This document shows, one piece after another, positions 1 to 5,703 of a stretch of 6,594 nucleotides of DNA. Under the pieces are notes generated by a model. It ran no database searches and was not told the DNA's origin. It worked only from the letters and a program-made list of their open reading frames with translations. The stretch lies in assembly GCA_035533255.1 (NCBI GenBank), contig DATLUE010000324.1, forward strand, positions 1-6,594, written 5' to 3'. The stretch's first letter is position 1. Every line of letters starts with the position of its first letter. Position numbers and translations under genes: made by a program. This DNA is from CAIKMD01 sp035533255 (lineage in GTDB: Bacteria; Pseudomonadota; Alphaproteobacteria; ATCC43930; CGMCC-115725).

Positions 1-247
1 CGTAAGCACGATGGTTCGCGAGCCGTTCTGCAATTACTCCGTCCATTACGGCGAGTAATCCGACAAGGGCGACCGCGATAAAGAAGCCCTCTGCGAGCTT
101 CATCCCGGAGAAACCGAGGATACCCGTAAATGCCTCGCTACCTTGACGGCTCAGCCGGATAGCGATGCCGAGTAGGACGAAGCCAAGGGTCAGTCCGAAG
201 ATCGCGAGGTTAAAGCCATGCTCGCTGTACAGAAAATCGATGCTCAT
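1..247 (-). CDS. Small integral membrane protein of unknown function, C-terminus beyond the left edge
   Basis: The reading frame opens at an ATG at 245-247 and stays open for 82 codons to the window edge, so the stop is not seen. The visible protein starts MSIDFLYSEHGFNLAIF and has two strongly hydrophobic stretches, at about residues 13-31 and 54-73. A loop with SRQGSEAF lies between them and a charged segment (AERLANHR) follows, so two transmembrane helices are likely. An AGAGG sequence lies about 12 bases before the ATG, an acceptable but distant ribosome binding site. It is the fifth gene of the operon headed by the FixK-like regulator and begins 35 bases after the 68-residue gene. I do not recognise the family. 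The call rests on the open frame, the hydrophobic pattern and the operon position. The function is unknown. Confidence 0.6.
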   Translation of the reverse strand, partial: MSIDFLYSEHGFNLAIFGLTLGFVLLGIAIRLSRQGSEAFTGILGFSGMKLAEGFFIAVALVGLLAVMDGVIAERLANHRAY

Positions 248-282
248 AAGCCGCGGCATCCTCTAAACACATCGTAAATTGG

Positions 283-489
283 TCATGCAGGCGACCAAGC
301 CCAGTCTTTTCGGCGCGTGGCCAGCCGGATCGCCGGATTGCAGCGGATCAATTCCTGCTTCTCGCTTTCCAGCGCCTGAAGCAGACAGATTTTTCTTTGG
401 CGCTCGAGGGCCGGCTGTGCGGCCAGCACGGCGATGGCCTGTTCGATCCGAGTGAGTTGAGTTTTGTCGAGATCCAAAAACGAGTGCAT
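283..489 (-). CDS. Small soluble hypothetical protein (68 aa)
   Basis: This 68-residue protein begins MHSFLDLDKTQLTRIEQA. The ATG at 487-489 is preceded at 6 bases by AAAGGAG, one of the clearest ribosome binding sites in the window, which supports it as a translated gene. The sequence has no membrane segment or signal peptide. Residues 8-50 are rich in Leu, Ala, Glu, Gln and Lys and look like two amphipathic helices broken near a Pro at 26. The tail is basic and aromatic (RRKDWAW). Two cysteines, at 35 and 50, are not in a recognisable metal motif. It lies 23 bases after the 75-residue membrane protein gene and 35 bases before the next gene, all on one strand, so it is probably cotranscribed with the FixK-like regulator. 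I do not recognise the family and assign no function. Confidence 0.65.
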   Translation of the reverse strand: MHSFLDLDKTQLTRIEQAIAVLAAQPALERQRKICLLQALESEKQELIRCNPAIRLATRRKDWAWSPA

Positions 490-495
490 TCTGCT

Positions 496-502
496 CTCCT
501 TT
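496..502 (-). promoter_or_regulatory. Ribosome binding site of the 68-residue protein
   Basis: AAAGGAG on the minus strand sits 6 bases before the ATG at 489. It is a near-perfect Shine-Dalgarno match and fixes the start of the small gene, which would otherwise be easy to dismiss. Confidence 0.75.
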
Positions 503-512
503 GAGTTAGCTC

Positions 513-740
513 TCAGTCGTACGTCCAGGAATTGAAGATCGGTGTGTCGGATGACAGGGCCGAATACGGCACCGGCGCGTTAGCGCCGAGATCGATCGCG
601 ATGTCCGAGGCGCGAATGACACTCATAGAGACCACCATCGCCGCTAATACGATGGCGACGGCGGATAGACCGGCATTCATCCGGGCGCAGAACCCGTCAA
701 CGCGTTTGAGGAACAAGGTGATTTTCATCATATCGTCCAT
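513..740 (-). CDS. Small single-pass membrane protein of unknown function (75 aa)
   Basis: The frame is open further upstream to 950, but that part overlaps the receiver-protein gene and has the Arg/Ser/Pro-rich composition of a shadow frame. I place the start at the ATG at 738-740, seven bases after the stop of the preceding gene, with AGGTG five bases before it. ATGs at 729-731 and 726-728 are alternatives. The 75-residue product starts MDDMMKITLFLKRVDGF, has one hydrophobic segment at about residues 20-43, and ends in an acidic, Ser/Pro-rich tail. The basic residues before the helix predict the N-terminus inside and about 30 residues outside the cytoplasmic membrane. It could also be read as an uncleaved signal anchor. 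The family is not recognised. It belongs to the operon of the FixK-like regulator. Confidence 0.6.
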   Translation of the reverse strand: MDDMMKITLFLKRVDGFCARMNAGLSAVAIVLAAMVVSMSVIRASDIAIDLGANAPVPYSALSSDTPIFNSWTYD

Positions 741-747
741 CGAGCAC

Positions 748-1155
748 CTAGCGCGTCGTGACTTTCCCTGACACCGCCAGAGAGAGCGCATCACGGATGT
801 GAGCGGCGGTAATGGGTCGTGACAGGATGGTGATCTGGCGGCGGTTGGCGGGCCGGTCGGAAGCCGCGTTGCCACCGAGAATGATGATCGGCGTGGCGGC
901 GAGGTCGGCATTCGAGCGCAGCCATTTCGCTGCTTCGAGGGCGGGGACATCGCTGAGTTGTTGACTAAGAAAGATCACTTCGGGCCGTTGCTCCCGCGCC
1001 GCGGTGACCGCGGCGGCGCCGCTATCGATGCCATTTGCGACCACGAAGCCCGCGCTATCGAGGGTTTCCCAACAGAGTCGCCGCATCACCGGATCGGCGA
1101 CGACGAGCAAGGCGCGTCGCGGCGGTGGGTTGTTGGGAATAGCGGTCACGGTCAC
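748..1155 (-). CDS. Degenerate receiver-domain (pseudo-receiver) protein, 135 aa
   Basis: This stand-alone protein has the hydrophobic pattern of a CheY-like receiver: beta1 at residues 14-20 (RALLVVA), beta3 at 59-64 (EVIFLS), beta4 at 89-94 (PIIILG) and beta5 at 108-112. The residues needed for phosphorylation are missing. One acidic residue of the first pair remains (Asp21). The phospho-acceptor Asp is replaced by Ser64, the Thr/Ser switch residue by Gly94, and the conserved Lys by Arg113. The protein is therefore probably not regulated by aspartyl phosphorylation and may act by protein contact. The start at 1153-1155 is GTG, 10 bases after the stop of the FixK-like gene; a second in-frame GTG lies two codons further in. 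The close spacing suggests translational coupling and a role next to the FixK-like regulator, which is inference. No output domain is present. Confidence 0.7.
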   Translation of the reverse strand: MTVTAIPNNPPPRRALLVVADPVMRRLCWETLDSAGFVVANGIDSGAAAVTAAREQRPEVIFLSQQLSDVPALEAAKWLRSNADLAATPIIILGGNAASDRPANRRQITILSRPITAAHIRDALSLAVSGKVTTR

Positions 1156-1165
1156 CGGCTCGGGA

Positions 1166-1876
1166 TCAAAGTTCGGGGTTGCTTTGGCCGGCGGCGAAAT
1201 CTTCGAGCTGCTCGCGATCGAGGATCTCGACGTTGTTCGGCGTCGGCAACGCGATCAGACCCTCGTTTTTCAGCTTGGTGAAGGTGCGCGACACGGTCTC
1301 GGTTGTCAGTCCGAGATAATCGGCGATGTCGCTGCGGGCCATCGGCACGGCAACCACGTCGTTGTTACTCTGCTCCTCGGCCATCAGCAGGAGGAAGCTC
1401 GCGACTTTTTCGGACGCGGCCTTGCGGCCGAGGAGCAGCATTTGATCTTGCGCAGCCCGCAGCTCGTGCGACGCCACGGCTAGCAGCCGCCGCGCAAGGC
1501 CCGGCACTTCGTCGATCAACCGGTCGAAGCCGACACGCGGATAGCGGCAAACCGTGATGTCGGTGATGGCTTCGGCGGAATAGACATGCGTGCCTTCGGG
1601 GGCAAGCCCCAAGACTTTGCCGGCGCCGAGGAATCCGGTGATCTGGCGCCGTCCGTCAGGCAACAGCTTGTGGAGCCGGAGCATGCCGGTGACGACCTCG
1701 TAGATGCCGTCAGAGTCATCGCCCTCGCAGAAGAGCGTCTCGCCCGCCTTTGCCTTCTGCAGGGCGCTGACCGCGACAATACGGCTCGCGCCTTGCCGGG
1801 CAAGGCCGCGACACATGGCGAGGCCGGCGATATCGATCTTCGGCGTGGCGGTCGGAATGGCGGCGGCGGCATACAT
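1166..1876 (-). CDS. Crp/FNR-family transcription regulator, FixK-type (no Fe-S cysteine cluster)
   Basis: This cytoplasmic DNA-binding activator has a cyclic-nucleotide-binding-like beta-roll (about residues 30-125 of the 236-residue form, with YEVVTGMLRLHKL and ITGFLGAGKVLGL), a long dimerisation helix (about 130-170) and a winged helix-turn-helix (about 178-215). The helix-turn-helix segment DIADYLGLTTETVSR has the E-x-x-S-R residues that FNR and FixK use to read TTGAT half-sites. Only three scattered cysteines (22, 50, 110) are present, so the N-terminal cluster that holds the 4Fe-4S centre of FNR is absent. This is typical of FixK, which relies on a separate oxygen sensor. The frame is open to an ATG at 1942, giving 258 residues. 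I prefer the ATG at 1876 because GGGGAAG lies 6 bases before it and the 236-residue length fits FixK proteins. It heads a five-gene operon and is divergent from the response regulator gene. Confidence 0.92.
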   Translation of the reverse strand: MYAAAAIPTATPKIDIAGLAMCRGLARQGASRIVAVSALQKAKAGETLFCEGDDSDGIYEVVTGMLRLHKLLPDGRRQITGFLGAGKVLGLAPEGTHVYSAEAITDITVCRYPRVGFDRLIDEVPGLARRLLAVASHELRAAQDQMLLLGRKAASEKVASFLLLMAEEQSNNDVVAVPMARSDIADYLGLTTETVSRTFTKLKNEGLIALPTPNNVEILDREQLEDFAAGQSNPEL

Positions 1877-1882
1877 GGCTTG

Positions 1883-1889
1883 CTTCCCC
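1883..1889 (-). promoter_or_regulatory. Ribosome binding site deciding the start of the FixK-like gene
   Basis: GGGGAAG on the minus strand is 6 bases before the ATG at 1876. The upstream in-frame ATGs at 1942 and 1924 have no comparable site, so translation most likely begins here. This leaves 125 bases of true intergenic DNA before the response regulator gene. Confidence 0.55.
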
Positions 1890-1955
1890 GGTTTGTTCGA
1901 TGGACCCCGTTTTAAGGTTGCCATGTCGCCGCTTGATGTCATGGGAACGGTTTTT

Positions 1956-1964
1956 TGGTATGGT
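1956..1964 (+). promoter_or_regulatory. Possible extended -10 promoter element for the response regulator gene
   Basis: TGGTATGGT resembles an extended -10 element (TGnTATnnT) and would place a transcription start near 1971, about 30 bases before the ATG at 2002. No good -35 hexamer is seen at the right spacing; TTGATG at 1933-1938 is 20 bases away. The call is weak. Confidence 0.25.
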
Positions 1965-1977
1965 GACGAGACGAAGT

Positions 1978-1993
1978 GTTACGCTTTGTGACA
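1978..1993. promoter_or_regulatory. 10-bp-spaced direct repeat GTTACG-N4-GTGACA, candidate OmpR-type (K-box-like) operator
   Basis: The sequence reads GTTACG CTTT GTGACA: two six-base units differing at two positions, repeated with a 10-base period. Helically phased direct repeats are the usual target of OmpR/PhoB-family dimers. As I recall it, the K-box bound by Rhizobium etli FxkR upstream of fixKf is GTTACA-N4-GTTACA, from which this copy differs once in each half. It ends 8 bases before the start codon of the OmpR-type regulator and lies about 100 bases upstream of the start of the divergent FixK-like gene. It is therefore placed to activate the FixK-like gene and possibly to repress the regulator's own gene. 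The repeat is seen directly; its function is inference. Confidence 0.55.
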
Positions 1994-2001
1994 GGCCCCC
2001 G

Positions 2002-2742
2002 ATGACCATCTCGCAGCACATTCTCGTGGTCGACGACGAGGCGCGGATTCGCACCATGTTGCGCCGTTACCTCGAAGGCGAAGGCTTCAAGGTCAGCGAA
2101 GCCGGCGATGGGTCCGCCATGCGCCGTACGATCGAAGCAGTGCCCGTCGACCTCGTGCTGCTCGACCTGATGATGCCCGGGGAGGATGGCCTGTCGCTGG
2201 CGCGCTATATCCGCCAGCAATCGCAAACCCCGATCATCATGCTGACCGGCAAGGGCGAGCTTATCGACCGCGTTGTCGGGCTCGAGGCCGGGGCCGACGA
2301 TTATGTGGCTAAGCCCTTCCACCTGCGTGAAATTCTGGCGCGGATCCGGACCGTCCTGCGTCGGGTCCAAACGCCGGTGCCCGCCGCGAGCGCGCGGCCG
2401 CCCGCGGCGGCCGAGCCGGCTGGAGAAACGCTCCAATTCCAGGGCTGGCAGTTGGATCTGCTCCGCCGCGAACTGCGCAACCCGGACGGCACCCCGATCG
2501 TGCTGACCGCGGCCGAATTCGAGTTGCTGCGCGCGTTCGCTACCCGTCCAAACCGGGTGCTCAATCGCGACCAACTGATGGAATTGGTGAAAGGCCGCGA
2601 ATGGGAAGCGTATGACCGCGCCATCGATACGCAAATCGTCCGGTTGCGAAAAAAGATCGAGGTTGATCCCAGCAACCCGACGCTCATCAAGACGATCCGC
2701 GGCGCCGGCTATGTGTTCGCGGCGGCGGTGACCAAGGGCTAG
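2002..2742 (+). CDS. OmpR/PhoB-family response regulator (FxkR-like by context), 246 aa
   Basis: This two-component transcription regulator has an N-terminal receiver (about residues 5-118) with the acidic pair Asp11/Asp12, phospho-acceptor Asp55 in LVLLDLMMPG, switch Thr82 and conserved Lys104 in AKPF, so it is competent for phosphorylation. An Ala/Pro-rich linker (about 123-141) leads to a winged-helix DNA-binding domain (about 143-240) with LTAAEFELLRAF, the recognition-helix region RAIDTQIVRLRKKIE and the terminal wing IRGAGYVF. The frame is open upstream to 1900, but the ATG at 2002 begins at the conserved receiver start (MTISQHILVVDDE). The ribosome binding site there is weak (AGG eight bases away). 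It converges with the hybrid kinase gene, 12 bases apart at the stops, and is divergent from the FixK-like gene. Its partner is probably the kinase. The FxkR comparison rests on family and neighbourhood, so I give no symbol. Confidence 0.93.
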   Translation: MTISQHILVVDDEARIRTMLRRYLEGEGFKVSEAGDGSAMRRTIEAVPVDLVLLDLMMPGEDGLSLARYIRQQSQTPIIMLTGKGELIDRVVGLEAGADDYVAKPFHLREILARIRTVLRRVQTPVPAASARPPAAAEPAGETLQFQGWQLDLLRRELRNPDGTPIVLTAAEFELLRAFATRPNRVLNRDQLMELVKGREWEAYDRAIDTQIVRLRKKIEVDPSNPTLIKTIRGAGYVFAAAVTKG

Positions 2743-2754
2743 CGGCCGGCGAGG

Positions 2755-5130
2755 TTACGCGTCGAGCAGCGCGCGCAGCTTTTCGTCAAGTTGCGGGGTG
2801 CTGTAGGGCTTGCCGAGCCATGCCGCGTTTTCCGCGAATAACGCCTGGGTCATCACCGCCGGCTCGGCATAGCCCGAGGTGAACAGCACCTTGAGGTCGG
2901 GCCGCTTCTCGCGTGCCTTTTGCGCGAGCTCGATGCCGCTCATCCCGCCGGCCATGACGATGTCGGTAAAAAGCAGATCGAAGTGCTCGCCGCGCTCGAT
3001 GATCGCCATCGCCGCTGCGCCGTTATCGGCTTCGAGTACTGTGTAGCCGAGGTCTTTCAACCGTCGTAGGGAGACACGCCGCACGCGCGGATCGTCTTCG
3101 ACCGCAAGGATAACCTCTCGGTGCCGGGGATGCGCCGCGGCCGGCGGCGCCGGCGCATCGCTTTTCGGCGACGCATCGCCGTGGATCGGCAGGTAAATCC
3201 GGACCGTCGTGCCGTGACCGAGCTCGCTGTAGATCTGGACATGGCCGCCCGATTGCTTGACGAAACCGTGGACCATGCTCAAGCCGAGCCCGCTGCCGGC
3301 ACCGGGCCCTTTGGTGGTGTAGAAAGGCTCAAAGGCGCGGCGTTTCACCTCTTCGGTCATGCCGGTCCCGGTATCGGTCACGGCCAACATGACGTAATTG
3401 CCGGGCGATACTTCCGAATGCTCGGCCGCATAGGCGGCATCCAGCTCCGTGTGCCGGGTCTCGATAATGAAACGGCCGCCCTTGGGCATGGCATCGCGCG
3501 CATTGATCGCGAGGTTGAGCAGAACATTCTCGACCTGGCCCGGATCCGCCATCGTCTGCGGCAGCCCCGTTTTGAGCACGGTCTCGAGCTTGACCGCTTC
3601 GCCCAGCGTGCGGCGCAGGAAATCGGCCATGCTGAGCACGATCGCGTTGAGATCGACCGACTGCGGACGGAGCGGCGTCCGCCGCCCAAAGGCAAGCAGC
3701 CGCCTCGCAAGCTGCGCGCCGAGCTCGGTTGCTTCCTGAGCCTCTTTCAAAAGTTCGCGATCGTCGGCCTCGGCGAGCCGCGGCTCGAGCATTTCGAGGT
3801 TTCCGGAAATGGCGGTCAGAAGGTTGTTGAAGTCGTGCGCCAGCCCGCCGGTGAGTTGCCCGACGGCTTCCATCTTCTGTGCCTGGCGCAGATCCTCTTC
3901 AATCTTTTCCCGCGCGCTCAGATCGCGGATGAAGCCCGTGAAAATCCGGTTTTGGCCGGGTTCGCCAACTTCGCCGACCGAGAGCTCCATCGGGAAGACG
4001 GTGCCGTCTTTCCTTTGGGCTTCGACCTTGCGGCCGATGCCGATGATGTGCTTCTCGCTGGTGCGCCGATAGCGGCTAAGATGGCCGTCGTGCTCGCGCT
4101 GATAAGGTTGCGGCATGAGCATCTTGACGTTATGGCCAATAACCTCACCGGCGTTGTAGGCGAACAATTTTTCCGCCGCTTGGCTGAAGGATTGGATGAT
4201 GCCGCGCTCGTCGATCGTGATAACCGCGTCCGGTGCTGTCTCGAGGACCGAGCGCAGCCGCGCCTCGCGTTCTTCGAGCATCGTCTGCGAGCGGCGCTCC
4301 TCCGTTAGGTCGAGATCGATCTCGACGACTGACCCCGGGCCGGTCACGCCGCGAAAGAGCGTCCATTGAACGGAGACGATCATGCGGTGGCCGTCGCGAT
4401 GGATGCGCACACATTCACCTTCCCAGCGTCCGGCCTTCATCAACTCCGCTTGCAATTCGTCCAGCGGTATCGGGAACCGGGTCCGCAGCAGGTCCTGTAC
4501 TGATTTCCCGGCTGCCTCGGCCGCGGTATAGCCGTAGAGCCGTTCCAAGCCACCGCCCCAGAGCTGGATCGTGCCGTCCAAGCCGCGCAACATGATCGGC
4601 GCCAGGCCGAGCGCTTGCGAGAGCTCGCCAAGCCGGGTTTCGGTGTTTTTCTGCGCAGTGATGTCGTGCGCGACCTTCGAGGCACCGATGATTTTGCCGC
4701 GCCGATCGAGAATGGGCGATACCGTCAGAAGGACATCGACGATTTCGCCGTTTTTGCGACGCCGCTCGGTCTCGAAGCGCTCGACGCGTTCGCCGCGGCG
4801 AACGCGTCCGAGGATTTCCGACATCTCGTTCGGCCGGGACGGCGATGCGATAATCTCGATCGGCTTGCCGATCATTTCAGCGGCCGAGTAGCCGAATATC
4901 CGCTCGGCGGCGACATTCCAGCTCGTCACGACGCCATCGAGCGTCTTGCCGATGATCGCGGCATCCGTGGAATGGACGATCGCGGCGAGAACGTTCTCGG
5001 TCATTGCCTTGCTCGGCTGCAAGACAGCGGCTCGCGAGGCAGCCGACGGTTTGCGCAACGGTCGGGCGGGCCGTCGCGGCGCCGTCTTCGTCTTGCGCGT
5101 CTTCAGCGCGCCCTTCTTATGTTTCTTCAT
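2755..5130 (-). CDS. FixL-type heme-PAS hybrid sensor histidine kinase (PAS-PAS-PAS-HisKA-HATPase-REC), 791 aa
   Basis: This is a probably soluble oxygen-sensing kinase with no membrane segment. Order: a basic tail (1-42), PAS1 (about 46-160), PAS2 (about 170-278), PAS3 (about 291-405), HisKA with phospho-acceptor His432 in AHDFNN, a Bergerat ATPase domain (N box with Asn539/Asn543, DTGTGM at 586-591, FEPFYTTK at 600-607, GSGLGLSMVHG at 612-622), and a C-terminal receiver (about 672-790; Asp679/Asp680, phospho-acceptor Asp723, Thr751, Lys774). PAS3 matches the FixL heme pocket as I recall the Bradyrhizobium numbering: proximal His347 (His200), Arg353 (Arg206), His361 (His214), Ile362 (Ile215), Arg367 (Arg220), Leu383 (Leu236) and Val385 (Ile238). 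It therefore probably binds heme and is inhibited by oxygen. The fused receiver recalls the hybrid FixL (hFixL) proteins of rhizobia. The start at 5130 has only a weak GGGAT site; the ATG at 5004 (Met43) is an alternative. It lies 94 bases after the GNAT-like gene. Confidence 0.93.
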   Translation of the reverse strand: MKKHKKGALKTRKTKTAPRRPARPLRKPSAASRAAVLQPSKAMTENVLAAIVHSTDAAIIGKTLDGVVTSWNVAAERIFGYSAAEMIGKPIEIIASPSRPNEMSEILGRVRRGERVERFETERRRKNGEIVDVLLTVSPILDRRGKIIGASKVAHDITAQKNTETRLGELSQALGLAPIMLRGLDGTIQLWGGGLERLYGYTAAEAAGKSVQDLLRTRFPIPLDELQAELMKAGRWEGECVRIHRDGHRMIVSVQWTLFRGVTGPGSVVEIDLDLTEERRSQTMLEEREARLRSVLETAPDAVITIDERGIIQSFSQAAEKLFAYNAGEVIGHNVKMLMPQPYQREHDGHLSRYRRTSEKHIIGIGRKVEAQRKDGTVFPMELSVGEVGEPGQNRIFTGFIRDLSAREKIEEDLRQAQKMEAVGQLTGGLAHDFNNLLTAISGNLEMLEPRLAEADDRELLKEAQEATELGAQLARRLLAFGRRTPLRPQSVDLNAIVLSMADFLRRTLGEAVKLETVLKTGLPQTMADPGQVENVLLNLAINARDAMPKGGRFIIETRHTELDAAYAAEHSEVSPGNYVMLAVTDTGTGMTEEVKRRAFEPFYTTKGPGAGSGLGLSMVHGFVKQSGGHVQIYSELGHGTTVRIYLPIHGDASPKSDAPAPPAAAHPRHREVILAVEDDPRVRRVSLRRLKDLGYTVLEADNGAAAMAIIERGEHFDLLFTDIVMAGGMSGIELAQKAREKRPDLKVLFTSGYAEPAVMTQALFAENAAWLGKPYSTPQLDEKLRALLDA

Positions 5131-5224
5131 CTGATCCCGAACTCGCCCACCCGGCCGGACCTTGCAGATTCGCGCCCGGTGTTAGCATAGCATCGGTAAA
5201 GCGGGTGCGGCAGGTGGCTCTAGA

Positions 5225-5692
5225 CTACGCGTTCAGTTTGGAGGCCGCTGCGTCAGCGGTTGCCGAATAATGGCTGCCTGAATGACGAAGTCCAAAAGCG
5301 CGAAGTCGCTTAACGAGTTCTCCCTGCGTGCTGACGAGGTGAATTTGCAGTGAACCGCAGCCATGCTCGTTCATCTTGGCTTGCGCCAGGTCGAGAAGCG
5401 CCCGGACCGGTGCTAGGGAGTTGGCGATATCGACAGCCGTAAAAACCGGTATTGCGAGGATGCGCCCGCCGTCGAGCGTATGATCGATACGCGAGGCCAA
5501 CAAGCCGCATAGACCGCCGCCGCTATCGAACAGGCCCGTTATTCTCGCTTCTGCCCGGTCCTGACCGCAGAAATTCGCCGCAAATGTCTGCCAGGCCGGG
5601 AGATCGAGCTTCGACCACGTTACCCGGAGCAAGGGCAGAGCCTGGGCTAGGTCAGCCGGCGCGAGTTCCGCTGCCCTGAGGGGTTCCGACAT
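5225..5692 (-). CDS. GNAT-like protein, probable degenerate acetyltransferase fold (155 aa)
   Basis: The 155-residue protein has a pattern reminiscent of GNAT N-acetyltransferases: a helical N-terminus, central strands at about 59-68 (GGLCGLLASR) and 77-87 (RILAIPVFTAV), a helix at 94-110 (APVRALLDLAQAKMNEHG), a strand at 112-119 (CGSLQIHL), and a closing KRLRAFGLRHSG that matches the family's 'LY..LGF' region. The pyrophosphate-binding loop (Q/R-x-x-G-x-G/A) expected before the helix is not visible; the position reads DIANSLAPVRALL. Acetyl-CoA binding is therefore uncertain and the protein may be a non-catalytic relative. Its ATG at 5690-5692 is 11 bases after the stop of the eRF1-like gene and lacks a clear ribosome binding site, suggesting translational coupling. 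Cotranscription with the 53-residue membrane protein and possibly the kinase is likely. Confidence 0.6.
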   Translation of the reverse strand: MSEPLRAAELAPADLAQALPLLRVTWSKLDLPAWQTFAANFCGQDRAEARITGLFDSGGGLCGLLASRIDHTLDGGRILAIPVFTAVDIANSLAPVRALLDLAQAKMNEHGCGSLQIHLVSTQGELVKRLRAFGLRHSGSHYSATADAAASKLNA

Positions 5693-5703
5693 GATGCAGC
5701 ATC

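Noticed and set aside
741..950. N-terminal extension of the 75-residue membrane protein up to 950
   Set aside because: It overlaps the receiver-like gene in another frame and has low-complexity Arg/Ser/Pro composition. A start with a ribosome binding site exists at 740.
1933..1946. TTGAT half-site (TTGATGTCATGGGA) as an FNR/FixK autoregulatory box
   Set aside because: The second half is TGGGA instead of ATCAA, so only one half-site is present.
1939..2634. 231-codon minus-strand frame opposite the response regulator
   Set aside because: It is antisense to a complete OmpR-family protein, shows no recognisable domain and is rich in His, Gln and Arg as a mirrored frame would be.
2703..2751. CGCCGGC / GCCGGCG inverted repeat as a terminator of the response regulator gene
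   Set aside because: The stem is seven bases with a loop of about 35 bases lying mostly inside the coding region, and there is no following T-tract.
3121..4308. Long open frame (395 codons) on the plus strand opposite the kinase
   Set aside because: It is exactly antisense to well-conserved PAS, HisKA and ATPase domains and has the Arg/Ala/Gly-rich composition of shadow frames in GC-rich DNA.
5131..5224. sigma-54-like GG-N10-GC or a TATGCT promoter in the 94-base gap before the kinase gene
   Set aside because: The -24 element matches only at GG, and such spacings are frequent in GC-rich DNA. TATGCT has no acceptable -35. A kinase promoter here is possible but not shown.
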